DNA of 26,687 nt, from NCBI GenBank assembly GCA_947177005.1, contig CAMWSZ010000004.1, positions 1 to 26,687 on the forward strand, given 5' to 3'. Below, piece by piece: positions 7,201 to 12,796 of this stretch. Positions within the stretch are counted from its first letter, which is position 1, and each line of letters opens with the position of its first letter. The DNA is from an uncultured Clostridia bacterium. GTDB lineage: Bacteria > Bacillota > Clostridia > Oscillospirales > Oscillospiraceae. The notes under the pieces are model-generated. The model saw only the letters and a list, made by a program, of their open reading frames with translations. It was not told where the DNA came from and ran no database searches. Made by a program: the position numbers and the translations under genes.

Positions 7201-8842
7201 GGACAGGGAGTTGTGGCATGGGCCGAACGACGGACAGAATTACCGCGCCGTTTTTGGCATGGGCGATGATGTGCAGCGTCAGAAGCATTTCCCAGTTTCC
7301 ATTGACCTGGTTGCAAGCCGCAACTATGCGGTTGTGGGCATGGCAACCAGCGGAAAGACCACGTTCCTGCAAACGCTGATCCTCTCCCTCGCGCTGCGGT
7401 ACAATCCGGCCGCGCTGAATATACACATCCTGAGCCTGACCAGCAAAATGCTAGGATCTCTGGAGGAGCTTCCGCATGTGGGCGATGTGATTTATGGCGA
7501 AGAAGAATCCGAGGTGAGGCGGCTGTTTGATATGCTGGGCGCGGAGATCGCCCGGCGCAGGGATTTGTTTTCCAAAGCCTCGACGGACAGCTTTTTGGCG
7601 TATAATGAGGCCCGCGTTGAGGCGGGGCAGGAGATCATTCCCGCGATTGCGGTGTTTGTGGATCGCTTTGCACAGGTCATAGAAGTGCTTTCCGACGAGG
7701 AATCCACGCAAAAATTGACCGCCCTGTTATCCGAGGGCAGCAGCTGCGGCATCTTTTTTATTGTCACGGCGCTCGATATGAAAGAAATCCCCTATAAAAT
7801 GCGCGGAACCTTCCGGGGGATCGGTCTTCAGATCAATGACCGGGCCGATTATGTGGATATTATCGGGAGGCCTGTGCCCCGCGAAATGCCGGACATCGCG
7901 CAGACGCCAGGGCGCGGACTGATTGTACAGGACGACGGGATCTATGAGTTCCAAGCCGCGCTCAGCGGAAGCAGCAAGACGGATTCCGCACGTGCCGCAG
8001 AGGCAAGAACCCTCAGCGCGGAAATGGCGGCGAAATGGCACGGGGCAAAGCCTACACGAATTCCGCGCATCCCGGCGGAACCCACCTGGGAGCTGTTTGC
8101 GGCCTCCGAAATTTACCAGTCTGCCGCCGCGCATCCCTGGCGGTTCCCGCTGGCCTATGATCTGAACCGGGGCGTTCCGCTGGTGCTGCGCTTGGAGGAG
8201 AGCTTTTCCTTCCTCATCGTGGGAGCGCAGCGCAGCGGGAAAACCAATCTGCTCCGCCTGATTGCCCGCCAGTGGCACGACAGGGGCGCACGGATCAGCG
8301 TTTTGGCGGACGCCTCGTGGAGTGCCAGCTGCCGGCATATGGGCGCGGAATTATATGAAGCGAAGACCGAACAGTGGCAGGGGTATGTCAAACAATTGAA
8401 CGAAGAGGTTCTCCGCCGGGCGGCGCGTTTTAAGCAGCTCAAGGCCGGTGATCCGAAGAAGTACGACGCGGAGGCGCAGGCGATGACGCCCTATGTGCTG
8501 CTGATTGACGATCTGGGGAAAATGGCCGGGAAGCTCCTGCCGGATGAGGCGACCTTCCTGACGCAGATGATACAGGGGGCCTCCAAGTTCGGCGTTTATA
8601 CCTTCGCGTCCCTGTCACAGCAGGATTTCGCAAAATGCAAGCTGACAGAACCGGTTCCGACCTTCCTCCGTCAATCGCGGGGCGTTGCCCTCCGCGGCAG
8701 GCTGTCAGAATTTGATCCCTGGGGCGTGACCATGCCGGTCGTCCAAAAAAGGAAGGTTTTGCCGCTGGGGCAGGCGTGGCTCCTCAATAACGGCGAGATA
8801 ACACAGATTGTGATTCCCAAAGCGCCGGAGTATGAGGCGTGA
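4205..8842 (+). CDS. essC: EssC/YukB-type type VII secretion ATPase (FtsK/SpoIIIE)
   Basis: This is the membrane motor that drives WXG100 and effector export. Numbering is from TTG 4205, which follows a G-rich ribosome-like site and begins MLYAWLYY as in EssC N-termini; an in-frame TTG at 4127 would add 26 residues and overlap the previous gene. An FHA-like N-terminal domain is followed by a second FHA (GR at 116-117, NGT at 155-157). Two TM helices lie around 265-315. Three FtsK-type ATPase domains follow. D1 has Walker A GTTGSGKS (704) and Walker B IIIVDEF (D815, E816). D2 has Walker A GMATSGKT (1045) but Walker B FVDRF, lacking the second acid. D3 has Walker A GAQRSGKT (1340) and LLIDD (1435). 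At about 1545 residues it is the normal EssC size. Confidence 0.95.
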   Translation: MLYAWLYYDNRFKDFYLPDAERWSECLPLWQSESDWDQDYFITVYSVDNVRYISPPALFRWEDAGVLRGDIPFELGKRYVMRNGSYSLGIIFSECTKTDGVFQKYIFPSDCEVSIGRDETCSLVVQQNIRIVSRKQCVFQKNTKGICCFTNLSINGTHLNNTKVGQDVVSRELQFGDTVTLVDGIKIVFLGDYLAINHTGDFAKITLQTTQPPAVKARPDNAEERSSQIQFHRTPRFLWKAESSPVKIEPPISKNSQQNQPLWLTLGPSTTMILPMLMGSAISSSRGGFMGAGIAMVGTASALAVMWGLLNYNYRKKQADETEAARVAKYGAYIEATETDLKERCTQERKRLLYVYPNIEECVWLPQNDRPRLWERSPRHADFLFVRVGLGDVEVPFPIEADTPGLSLIDDPLRDEPPRLSETYRVLKGAPVSIDFRHEAVIGILGDEMRTEFAQAILAQLAALHSYHDVRIAVLSDEGAYSQWDWARWLPHVFASEDRELRMVVSDPSAVQEVITHLDEVLTMRGEAARERGNAGKGDPPTPHYVVFCTKPELLENRPFLRHLTSGSHGMTLVLLAPSMELIPKECHLVFKADRTSGAIYTADGDYREVKYEFSTPGRLNAFSHMLAPLRIRDASESAAIPSMVSFLNIYGVRKVEDLDIWRFWNRNHVYEGLRSTVGLSAGSQKFVLDISDKAHGPHGLVAGTTGSGKSVMLQTYILSLALNYHPDQIRFILIDYKGGGMADAFRHLPHVTGIIDNLQTGNTIARALASLQGEIHRREHMFKEAGVDYIDDYIRYFYDDPGKERLPHLIIIVDEFAELKADQPDFMRELVSASRVGRSLGVHLILATQKPSNSVSDEIWANSNFRICLRVQSRSDSTEMLKKPDAAYLKNRGRCYIQIGNDEIYEQVQTSYSGLTYRPDEPSENELPHLLDNAGHIVFVKRHQRKAENQREATQMDAVLERIIRTAKEHGLAETHHLWLEELPPMLFLGNISGMPSLDRELWHGPNDGQNYRAVFGMGDDVQRQKHFPVSIDLVASRNYAVVGMATSGKTTFLQTLILSLALRYNPAALNIHILSLTSKMLGSLEELPHVGDVIYGEEESEVRRLFDMLGAEIARRRDLFSKASTDSFLAYNEARVEAGQEIIPAIAVFVDRFAQVIEVLSDEESTQKLTALLSEGSSCGIFFIVTALDMKEIPYKMRGTFRGIGLQINDRADYVDIIGRPVPREMPDIAQTPGRGLIVQDDGIYEFQAALSGSSKTDSARAAEARTLSAEMAAKWHGAKPTRIPRIPAEPTWELFAASEIYQSAAAHPWRFPLAYDLNRGVPLVLRLEESFSFLIVGAQRSGKTNLLRLIARQWHDRGARISVLADASWSASCRHMGAELYEAKTEQWQGYVKQLNEEVLRRAARFKQLKAGDPKKYDAEAQAMTPYVLLIDDLGKMAGKLLPDEATFLTQMIQGASKFGVYTFASLSQQDFAKCKLTEPVPTFLRQSRGVALRGRLSEFDPWGVTMPVVQKRKVLPLGQAWLLNNGEITQIVIPKAPEYEA

Positions 8843-9600
8843 TGAGCTTGCTTCCAACCTTGATTTATGAGCCGGATGGAAAAAACCGCGCGCATATTCT
8901 GACGCTGCTCTCTGCCTGCGCGGAGAAATGTAGCGGGCAATTTCCCATCCTTCTCAGCACGGGAAGGATGGGGGAGGCGATGCGGTGTGCCGGAGGCCAG
9001 AGCGGGATTCTCTTGGTGATTGCCGGCGTGGCAGACGCAGAAAAGGACCGGCAGCAGATTTTCGAGCTGGAGCGGCTTTTAATCGAGCAGAACCGGGATA
9101 ATTACACGGTATACTGGCTGCACCGCCCGGCGGATCTTGGGAAAATCGCCGGGGGCTGCTTCCGTCCATCCGGTTTCGTGGTTCCAACGCTCCAGGATGA
9201 GCAGTTTGAAGCGCTTGTGTCCCGCATATACAGCGATTACTCCCGCCTGACAGGGGCGTCACAGGAATTGTTCCTGACGGTACAGAGCGGCGGAAGGGTT
9301 TTCCGGCTGCCCGCCGGAGAAATCCTGTACGTGGAAGCCTGCGACAAAAAGCTGAACATCTGGACAAAGCGGCAATGCCTCAGCGTTTATGAGCGCATGT
9401 CGGAGTTGGAGCAAACACTAGGGATGCAGTTGGTCCGCTGCCACCGATCCTATCTTGTCAGCTGCGCCCAAATTGAAAGCGTAAATTTCGCGGAGATGGA
9501 AATCGTTTTGCGCAGCGGCGAACGGCTGCCGCTTTCCCGCACCTATAAGAATACGCTGAAAGAGCGCTTGGCGAAAGGCGGATGGAAACATGGAGCTTGA
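8842..9600 (+). CDS. LytTR-type DNA-binding regulator with degenerate receiver
   Basis: This is a 252-residue transcription factor. The C-terminal LytTR domain (about 145-245) is clear: EILYVEACDKKLNIWT, VRCHRSYLVS and a closing SRTYKNTLKERL. The N-terminal part (5-130) has the size and secondary-structure rhythm of a response-regulator receiver, but the phospho-acceptor position (about residue 60, text GILLVIAGVAD) lacks the expected Asp, and the usual KP loop reads RPSG. It is therefore probably not controlled by a classical histidine kinase, and none is nearby. ATG 8842 overlaps the essC stop by one base and follows tgaggcg. Its place inside the operon suggests autogenous control of the locus (inference). 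Confidence 0.85.
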   Translation: MSLLPTLIYEPDGKNRAHILTLLSACAEKCSGQFPILLSTGRMGEAMRCAGGQSGILLVIAGVADAEKDRQQIFELERLLIEQNRDNYTVYWLHRPADLGKIAGGCFRPSGFVVPTLQDEQFEALVSRIYSDYSRLTGASQELFLTVQSGGRVFRLPAGEILYVEACDKKLNIWTKRQCLSVYERMSELEQTLGMQLVRCHRSYLVSCAQIESVNFAEMEIVLRSGERLPLSRTYKNTLKERLAKGGWKHGA

Positions 9601-10111
9601 TAGTGTCTCGTTCCTCTTTGAAAAATCTGAACTGATCCTTCTGCTCCGGCTTCTGGGGTGCGAAAGCATCACAATTCCATCAGAGGGAGATGACGTTGAT
9701 ACGGAAGGGACGCTGGAACGCCTGCAGGAAGATCAGCTGATCTCCGGAAGCCGGGAAGCGCTTGCCGTGGATCAGGTAATCGCATTTCTGCTGTTGGCAA
9801 TGGACGGCGCACCGTTCCGCCTGGAGGTTTCCGGCGGCAGGTATCTTGCGGTATTCAAAGCTGCATCCGTCAGTATTGTGCTGCAAGAGCGCGGCGTGCG
9901 GTGGCTGATTGCACCCTTTCCGGTTTTCTCAGAGGCGCGAATGTTTCTGCTCCGCGCTTTGGAGAAAGTACAGCCCCCCTGCAGCTTGACGGTTCACAGC
10001 AAAAGCGGTATCGAACAACTGCGTTTCCAGACAAAAAAAGCGCTTGCAGAGGCTGCGGGGAAACTGCTGCCGGTTGAGGAAGATGAGGTGAAAGAGAAAT
10101 GGAAACCATGA
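9590..10111 (+). CDS. type VII locus accessory protein, EspG-like in outline, unrecognised
   Basis: This is a soluble protein of 173 residues with no signal peptide or TM helix. It starts with a hydrophobic helix (ELILLLRLLGC), continues with a Leu-rich helical stretch with a conserved-looking ALAVDQVIAFLL segment, then a beta-rich middle (RLEVSGGRYLAVF) and an acidic/basic C-terminal tail. The order and its place between essC/LytTR and the yukD-like gene recall the EspG-type chaperones of ESX systems, which bind secreted substrates in the cytoplasm. That is inference from outline, not from a motif. It overlaps the preceding gene by 11 bases and the next by 13, so translation is coupled. Confidence 0.75.
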   Translation: MELDSVSFLFEKSELILLLRLLGCESITIPSEGDDVDTEGTLERLQEDQLISGSREALAVDQVIAFLLLAMDGAPFRLEVSGGRYLAVFKAASVSIVLQERGVRWLIAPFPVFSEARMFLLRALEKVQPPCSLTVHSKSGIEQLRFQTKKALAEAAGKLLPVEEDEVKEKWKP

Positions 10112-10350
10112 TTGTGGAAATCTCGGTTCCTGCCATCAGCAAAACCTTTGATTTTCAGCTTCCATCCTATGGAATTGTCCGTGATGTGATACAGGAAATC
10201 ATCTATATTCTGGAACAGACGGAATCCTGCGCCGTATTTGACAAGACGTATCCCATGCTCTGCCATGTGGAGGACGGGCGGATTCTGGACCCGAATCACA
10301 CGCTCGCTGAGGCCGGCGTGTTCGATGGAAACCGCCTGCTCCTCCTGTAA
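10099..10350 (+). CDS. YukD/EsaB ubiquitin-like type VII component
   Basis: This is a protein of 83 residues with a beta-grasp, ubiquitin-like pattern. A first strand MIVEISVP leads to TFDFQLPS, then a helix VRDVIQEIIYILEQ, strands around CHVEDGRILDPNHTLAEAG, and a final GNRLLLL. The segment dGrildpnhTLaeaGv..G..L is the hallmark of the YukD/EsaB family, cytoplasmic regulators or assembly factors of type VIIb systems. There is no C-terminal GG, so conjugation is not expected. ATG 10099 follows gaggtga; a second ATG lies three codons downstream. It overlaps the preceding gene by 13 bases. Confidence 0.9.
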   Translation: METMIVEISVPAISKTFDFQLPSYGIVRDVIQEIIYILEQTESCAVFDKTYPMLCHVEDGRILDPNHTLAEAGVFDGNRLLLL

Positions 10351-10365
10351 GGGGAACGTGCGTAA

Positions 10366-10491
10366 ATGGTATTTCACGGCAAAAATCCGGCGTTTCGTCC
10401 GATGCGCTGGAATGGCCCTGAAAAATATGCAATACTCCAACCATCGGAAACAGCAAATCTCAAGAAAAGAAAGGACGTGTTTCAGACATGA
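10366..10491 (+). CDS. possible 41-aa protein coupled to the first WXG100 gene
   Basis: This small frame fills the otherwise empty gap between the yukD-like gene and the next WXG100 gene. It begins MVFHGKNPAFRPMRWNGPEK and ends KKRKDVFQT. The stop overlaps the downstream start as ATGA (10488-10491), a typical translational-coupling junction; this would explain why that downstream ATG has only a weak ribosome site. aagggga lies 11 bases before its ATG. There is no membrane segment; it is basic and rich in Pro and aromatic residues. I know no family for it. It could be chance, but the exact fit supports a gene. Confidence 0.5.
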   Translation: MVFHGKNPAFRPMRWNGPEKYAILQPSETANLKKRKDVFQT

Positions 10492-10781
10492 TGATTGAAC
10501 TGGCAGTGGATCTGGCGAAGCTGGCTATGGCAGAGGCGGAGATCCAAAAGGCACTCGCGATTTACCGCGAGGCGGTGGCCAAAGCGAAGGCCGCGGCTGA
10601 GGCCCTGCTCGCACAGTGGGAGGGCGACGCGGCGAACGAGTTTGAGCGGGAGCAGGCGAATGCGTACAGGTGGCACCTGTGCATCTTTGATGTCATAGGG
10701 GGGTTCCTGAATGAGCTGGAGCAGGCCATCCGAAAGTACCGGGAATACGACGAAAAGATCAAAGCCTTGATTCATGGATGA
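10488..10781 (+). CDS. WXG100-family protein (W-E-G), first copy
   Basis: This 97-residue protein is a helical hairpin, the form of ESAT-6/EsxA-like substrates secreted as dimers through EssC. The turn motif WEG is at residues 44-46, between an Ala/Glu/Lys-rich first helix and a second helix ending KYREYDEKIKALI. The text around the turn (AQWEGDAANEFEREQ) matches the later paralogue at 11965 (ATWEGDSQVAFVEEQ). The C-terminal YREYDEK resembles the Y-x3-D/E export signal (YxxxD/E). The start overlaps the preceding small frame by 4 bases. Its partner is probably the next gene, 18 bases on. Confidence 0.88.
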   Translation: MMIELAVDLAKLAMAEAEIQKALAIYREAVAKAKAAAEALLAQWEGDAANEFEREQANAYRWHLCIFDVIGGFLNELEQAIRKYREYDEKIKALIHG

Positions 10782-10799
10782 TAAGAGGAGGGGAGAACA

Positions 10800-11123
10800 A
10801 TGGCGGAAAGAATCCTTGTTTCAACAGAAGAGATACGGCAGACCGCTGGTCAATACCAGGGCGCAAAGGGTGAGTTACAGGATGCGTTTACCAACCTGGA
10901 CCGTGCGCTGAAAATTCTGGAATCCTGCTGGAAAGGACCGGCCTACATGGCGATGCGCGCCCAGTGGAGTGTTGCCAACGGGAATATCCGAAGAGCGGAT
11001 GAAAAAATGCAGGACGCGATTGACGAGCTGAATAAGGTGGCGAACCTGTTCGATGAAAACGAGACGGCCCTAAAATCCCAATTTGAGTCGCTGGATACCG
11101 GCACATCGCCGTTTGACGTCTGA
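10800..11123 (+). CDS. WXG100-family protein (W-K-G) with DTGT tail, first copy
   Basis: A 107-residue helical hairpin with WKG at residues 44-46 (CWKGPAYMAM). The end, FESLDTGTSPFDV, is nearly the same as that of the 107-residue paralogue at 12373 (FGNLDTGTDPFSI). Identical lengths and tails show that the two are a duplicated pair. The tail could be a recognition signal for EssC or for the partner WXG100 protein (inference). The ATG follows aggaggggagaaca, a strong ribosome site. Confidence 0.88.
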   Translation: MAERILVSTEEIRQTAGQYQGAKGELQDAFTNLDRALKILESCWKGPAYMAMRAQWSVANGNIRRADEKMQDAIDELNKVANLFDENETALKSQFESLDTGTSPFDV

Positions 11124-11136
11124 GCGGAGAGCAGGC

Positions 11137-11430
11137 ATGGGCAGTAAATATGATACCGGGAAAATCCGGGAACTGGCCAGACAGATCGGCCATGTGGCGG
11201 AACATGTGGCGGATATACGGTCCCGCACAGAAAATGCCATCCGGCAGGAAATCCCCGATAACTTTAACGGGAGCGCCGCCAGCGCACTCTCTGATACCCT
11301 CTCAGAATGGGGCGGGGATGTGCGGAATATCAGTAACGGACTGACACAGCTGAAAAATACGCTGTATGCCCTGGCAAGGCACCTGGATGAAATTGACGCG
11401 AATGCAAGAGCGGTCATCGGCAACCGCTGA
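11137..11430 (+). CDS. WXG100-like protein with F-N-G turn
   Basis: This 97-residue protein has two predicted amphipathic helices around residue 43-45 FNG, which replaces the usual WxG (text DNFNGSAASAL). Another Trp follows ten residues later (LSEWGGD). I chose ATG 11137, which follows ggagag; the longer frame from 11083 would run into the preceding gene. Size, position and turn place it in the WXG100 superfamily; the changed aromatic residue suggests a specialised or partner role. No export-tail motif is obvious. Confidence 0.8.
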   Translation: MGSKYDTGKIRELARQIGHVAEHVADIRSRTENAIRQEIPDNFNGSAASALSDTLSEWGGDVRNISNGLTQLKNTLYALARHLDEIDANARAVIGNR

Positions 11431-11461
11431 CCGGATTTTACACGGGGGCAGGTGACCGGGC

Positions 11462-11938
11462 ATGGACAGGATCATTTGGAGCAGTGAGACGCTGCGGCGG
11501 ATCGCCTCCCTGCTCAGGGACGCCTCCGATGAGATGGACGCTGAAACCACCCGCCTCCGGCATTGCCGGAATGAGATTCCGCAGGCGCTCAGGGATCAGG
11601 ACGGGGCCCTGCTTGACGGGATTCTGGGGCAGACGGAGCGCGCAGTACGAAACCTGACGGAGGCGTCGGAGCGGGCGGCGGAGCTATCCCGGGCCGTTCA
11701 AATTGCGGACGCACTGTTTGAGGAAACAGAGCTGGAGATCCGGCGGCTCTATGAAACTATCGAAGTTTCCGCGGAACCGGCGGAACCGGACATCCCATCC
11801 GCCCACTGGGAGGGACCGGCGCATATCGCCGTGGTACAGGGCCTGACGGGACGGGCAGCCGCCGTTCCCGAATGGCTCAGCGCGGCAGCAGAACAGTTTT
11901 TCCGGGGCGCATCTCCGGATGTGCCTACAGCAAAATAA
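11462..11938 (+). CDS. helical type VII protein with effector-like N-terminus and C-terminal WXG motif
   Basis: A 158-residue, strongly helical protein. Residues 1-100 line up with the N-terminus of the candidate effector at 12797: both begin DRII, followed by L.RI.S.L..A..E.D, later AVR.L, AVQ and LFE.TE.E. The C-terminal part has WEGPAH (116-121), like the WXG turn of the 10800 protein, followed by a second helix. It is thus a hybrid of effector targeting domain and WXG half. It may be a substrate, an adaptor or a truncated effector. The ATG follows caggtgac. No signal peptide or TM helix. Confidence 0.8.
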   Translation: MDRIIWSSETLRRIASLLRDASDEMDAETTRLRHCRNEIPQALRDQDGALLDGILGQTERAVRNLTEASERAAELSRAVQIADALFEETELEIRRLYETIEVSAEPAEPDIPSAHWEGPAHIAVVQGLTGRAAAVPEWLSAAAEQFFRGASPDVPTAK

Positions 11939-11964
11939 TTTTTGAAAATCAGGAGGAAAACACT

Positions 11965-12261
11965 ATGGCATCGAGACTTGAAGTAACCGTATCAGAATTG
12001 CAGCAGGCAGCGAGCAACATCAGCACTTCCGCAGACGACTACGAGAGCGCCGCGAACGCGCTGAAAAGTGCGGCGGACGAGCTGGCCGCAACGTGGGAAG
12101 GGGATTCCCAGGTGGCTTTCGTCGAGGAGCAGACTAAGGCCTATGAGTGGTATCAGAAGATGACCGAAATCTGCCGGGAGTTTGCCCGCGCTATGGAGAC
12201 GGCGGCTCAGAAGTACGAGGAGACGGACGCCCAAGCAACAAGCACAATCCGTTCGAAATAA
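11965..12261 (+). CDS. WXG100-family protein (W-E-G), EsxA-like, second copy
   Basis: This 98-residue protein is the most canonical WXG100 protein here. WEG lies at 44-46 between two helices, and the C-terminal export motif Y-x3-D is visible in KYEETDAQA. I chose ATG 11965, seven bases after aggagg, not the longer frame that begins inside the preceding gene. It is paralogous to the 10488 protein and likely to pair with the 107-residue protein at 12373, repeating the earlier two-gene unit. It has the best ribosome site of the series and is probably the most abundant member (inference). Confidence 0.93.
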   Translation: MASRLEVTVSELQQAASNISTSADDYESAANALKSAADELAATWEGDSQVAFVEEQTKAYEWYQKMTEICREFARAMETAAQKYEETDAQATSTIRSK

Positions 12262-12372
12262 ATCAGCGGCGGCTGGCAGCAACAAACAGCGGTCAATGGG
12301 CAAACGGTTCCCTAAACGCGGTCATACCGTTTTGCGCATGGACAGCAAACGGAATATATAGGAGGTCATAAC

Positions 12373-12696
12373 ATGGCAGACATTATCAAAGTATCAACCG
12401 ACGAACTGATCGGCGCAGTCAATAAATATTCGACGCAGAAAACACAGCTTCAAAACGCTTACCTGCTGATGTATAGAAACATCCACGGCTTGGACGGCTC
12501 GTACGTTGGCGACGCCAGCGAGGCGCTGAAGCAGCAGTTTGAGCAGATGTACAAAAACCTTGAGCAGACGGAGGCCAAGGTGCAGGACGCCATCGAGGAG
12601 CTGACGAAGACCGCGGATATCGTCAACGAGGTGGAGAGCGGGCTTCAGGCCGCCTTCGGCAACCTGGATACGGGGACCGATCCGTTCAGCATCTGA
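12373..12696 (+). CDS. WXG100-like protein (Y-V-G) with DTGT tail, second copy
   Basis: This 107-residue protein is paralogous to the 10800 protein: same length, start MA.......V ST.E/DE, turn at residues 44-46 and tail LDTGTDPFSI. The turn Trp is replaced by Tyr (SYVGDASEAL). Helix two (AKVQDAIEELTKTADIVNEV) is a clear amphipathic helix. The ATG follows aggaggtcataac. It closes the second WXG pair and is separated from the candidate effector by a GC-rich hairpin. Confidence 0.88.
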   Translation: MADIIKVSTDELIGAVNKYSTQKTQLQNAYLLMYRNIHGLDGSYVGDASEALKQQFEQMYKNLEQTEAKVQDAIEELTKTADIVNEVESGLQAAFGNLDTGTDPFSI

Positions 12697-12726
12697 GTTT
12701 CGCGCAGCCATTTGAAACATAACGTC

Positions 12727-12764
12727 GGCGGGCAGAGGATGACGGCACGTTCCCTCTGCCCGCC
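12727..12764 (+). terminator. GC-rich hairpin between the WXG genes and the effector
   Basis: A perfect 12-bp stem, ggcgggcagagg (12727-12738) with cctctgcccgcc (12753-12764). The T-rich part (ggtttta) lies about 10 bases later, so it is an imperfect intrinsic terminator. It probably attenuates transcription or protects the WXG mRNA end, giving more WXG100 protein than effector. Confidence 0.5.
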
Positions 12765-12796
12765 AGAAGTGGTTTTACTTACCGGGAGAAAAAGGT

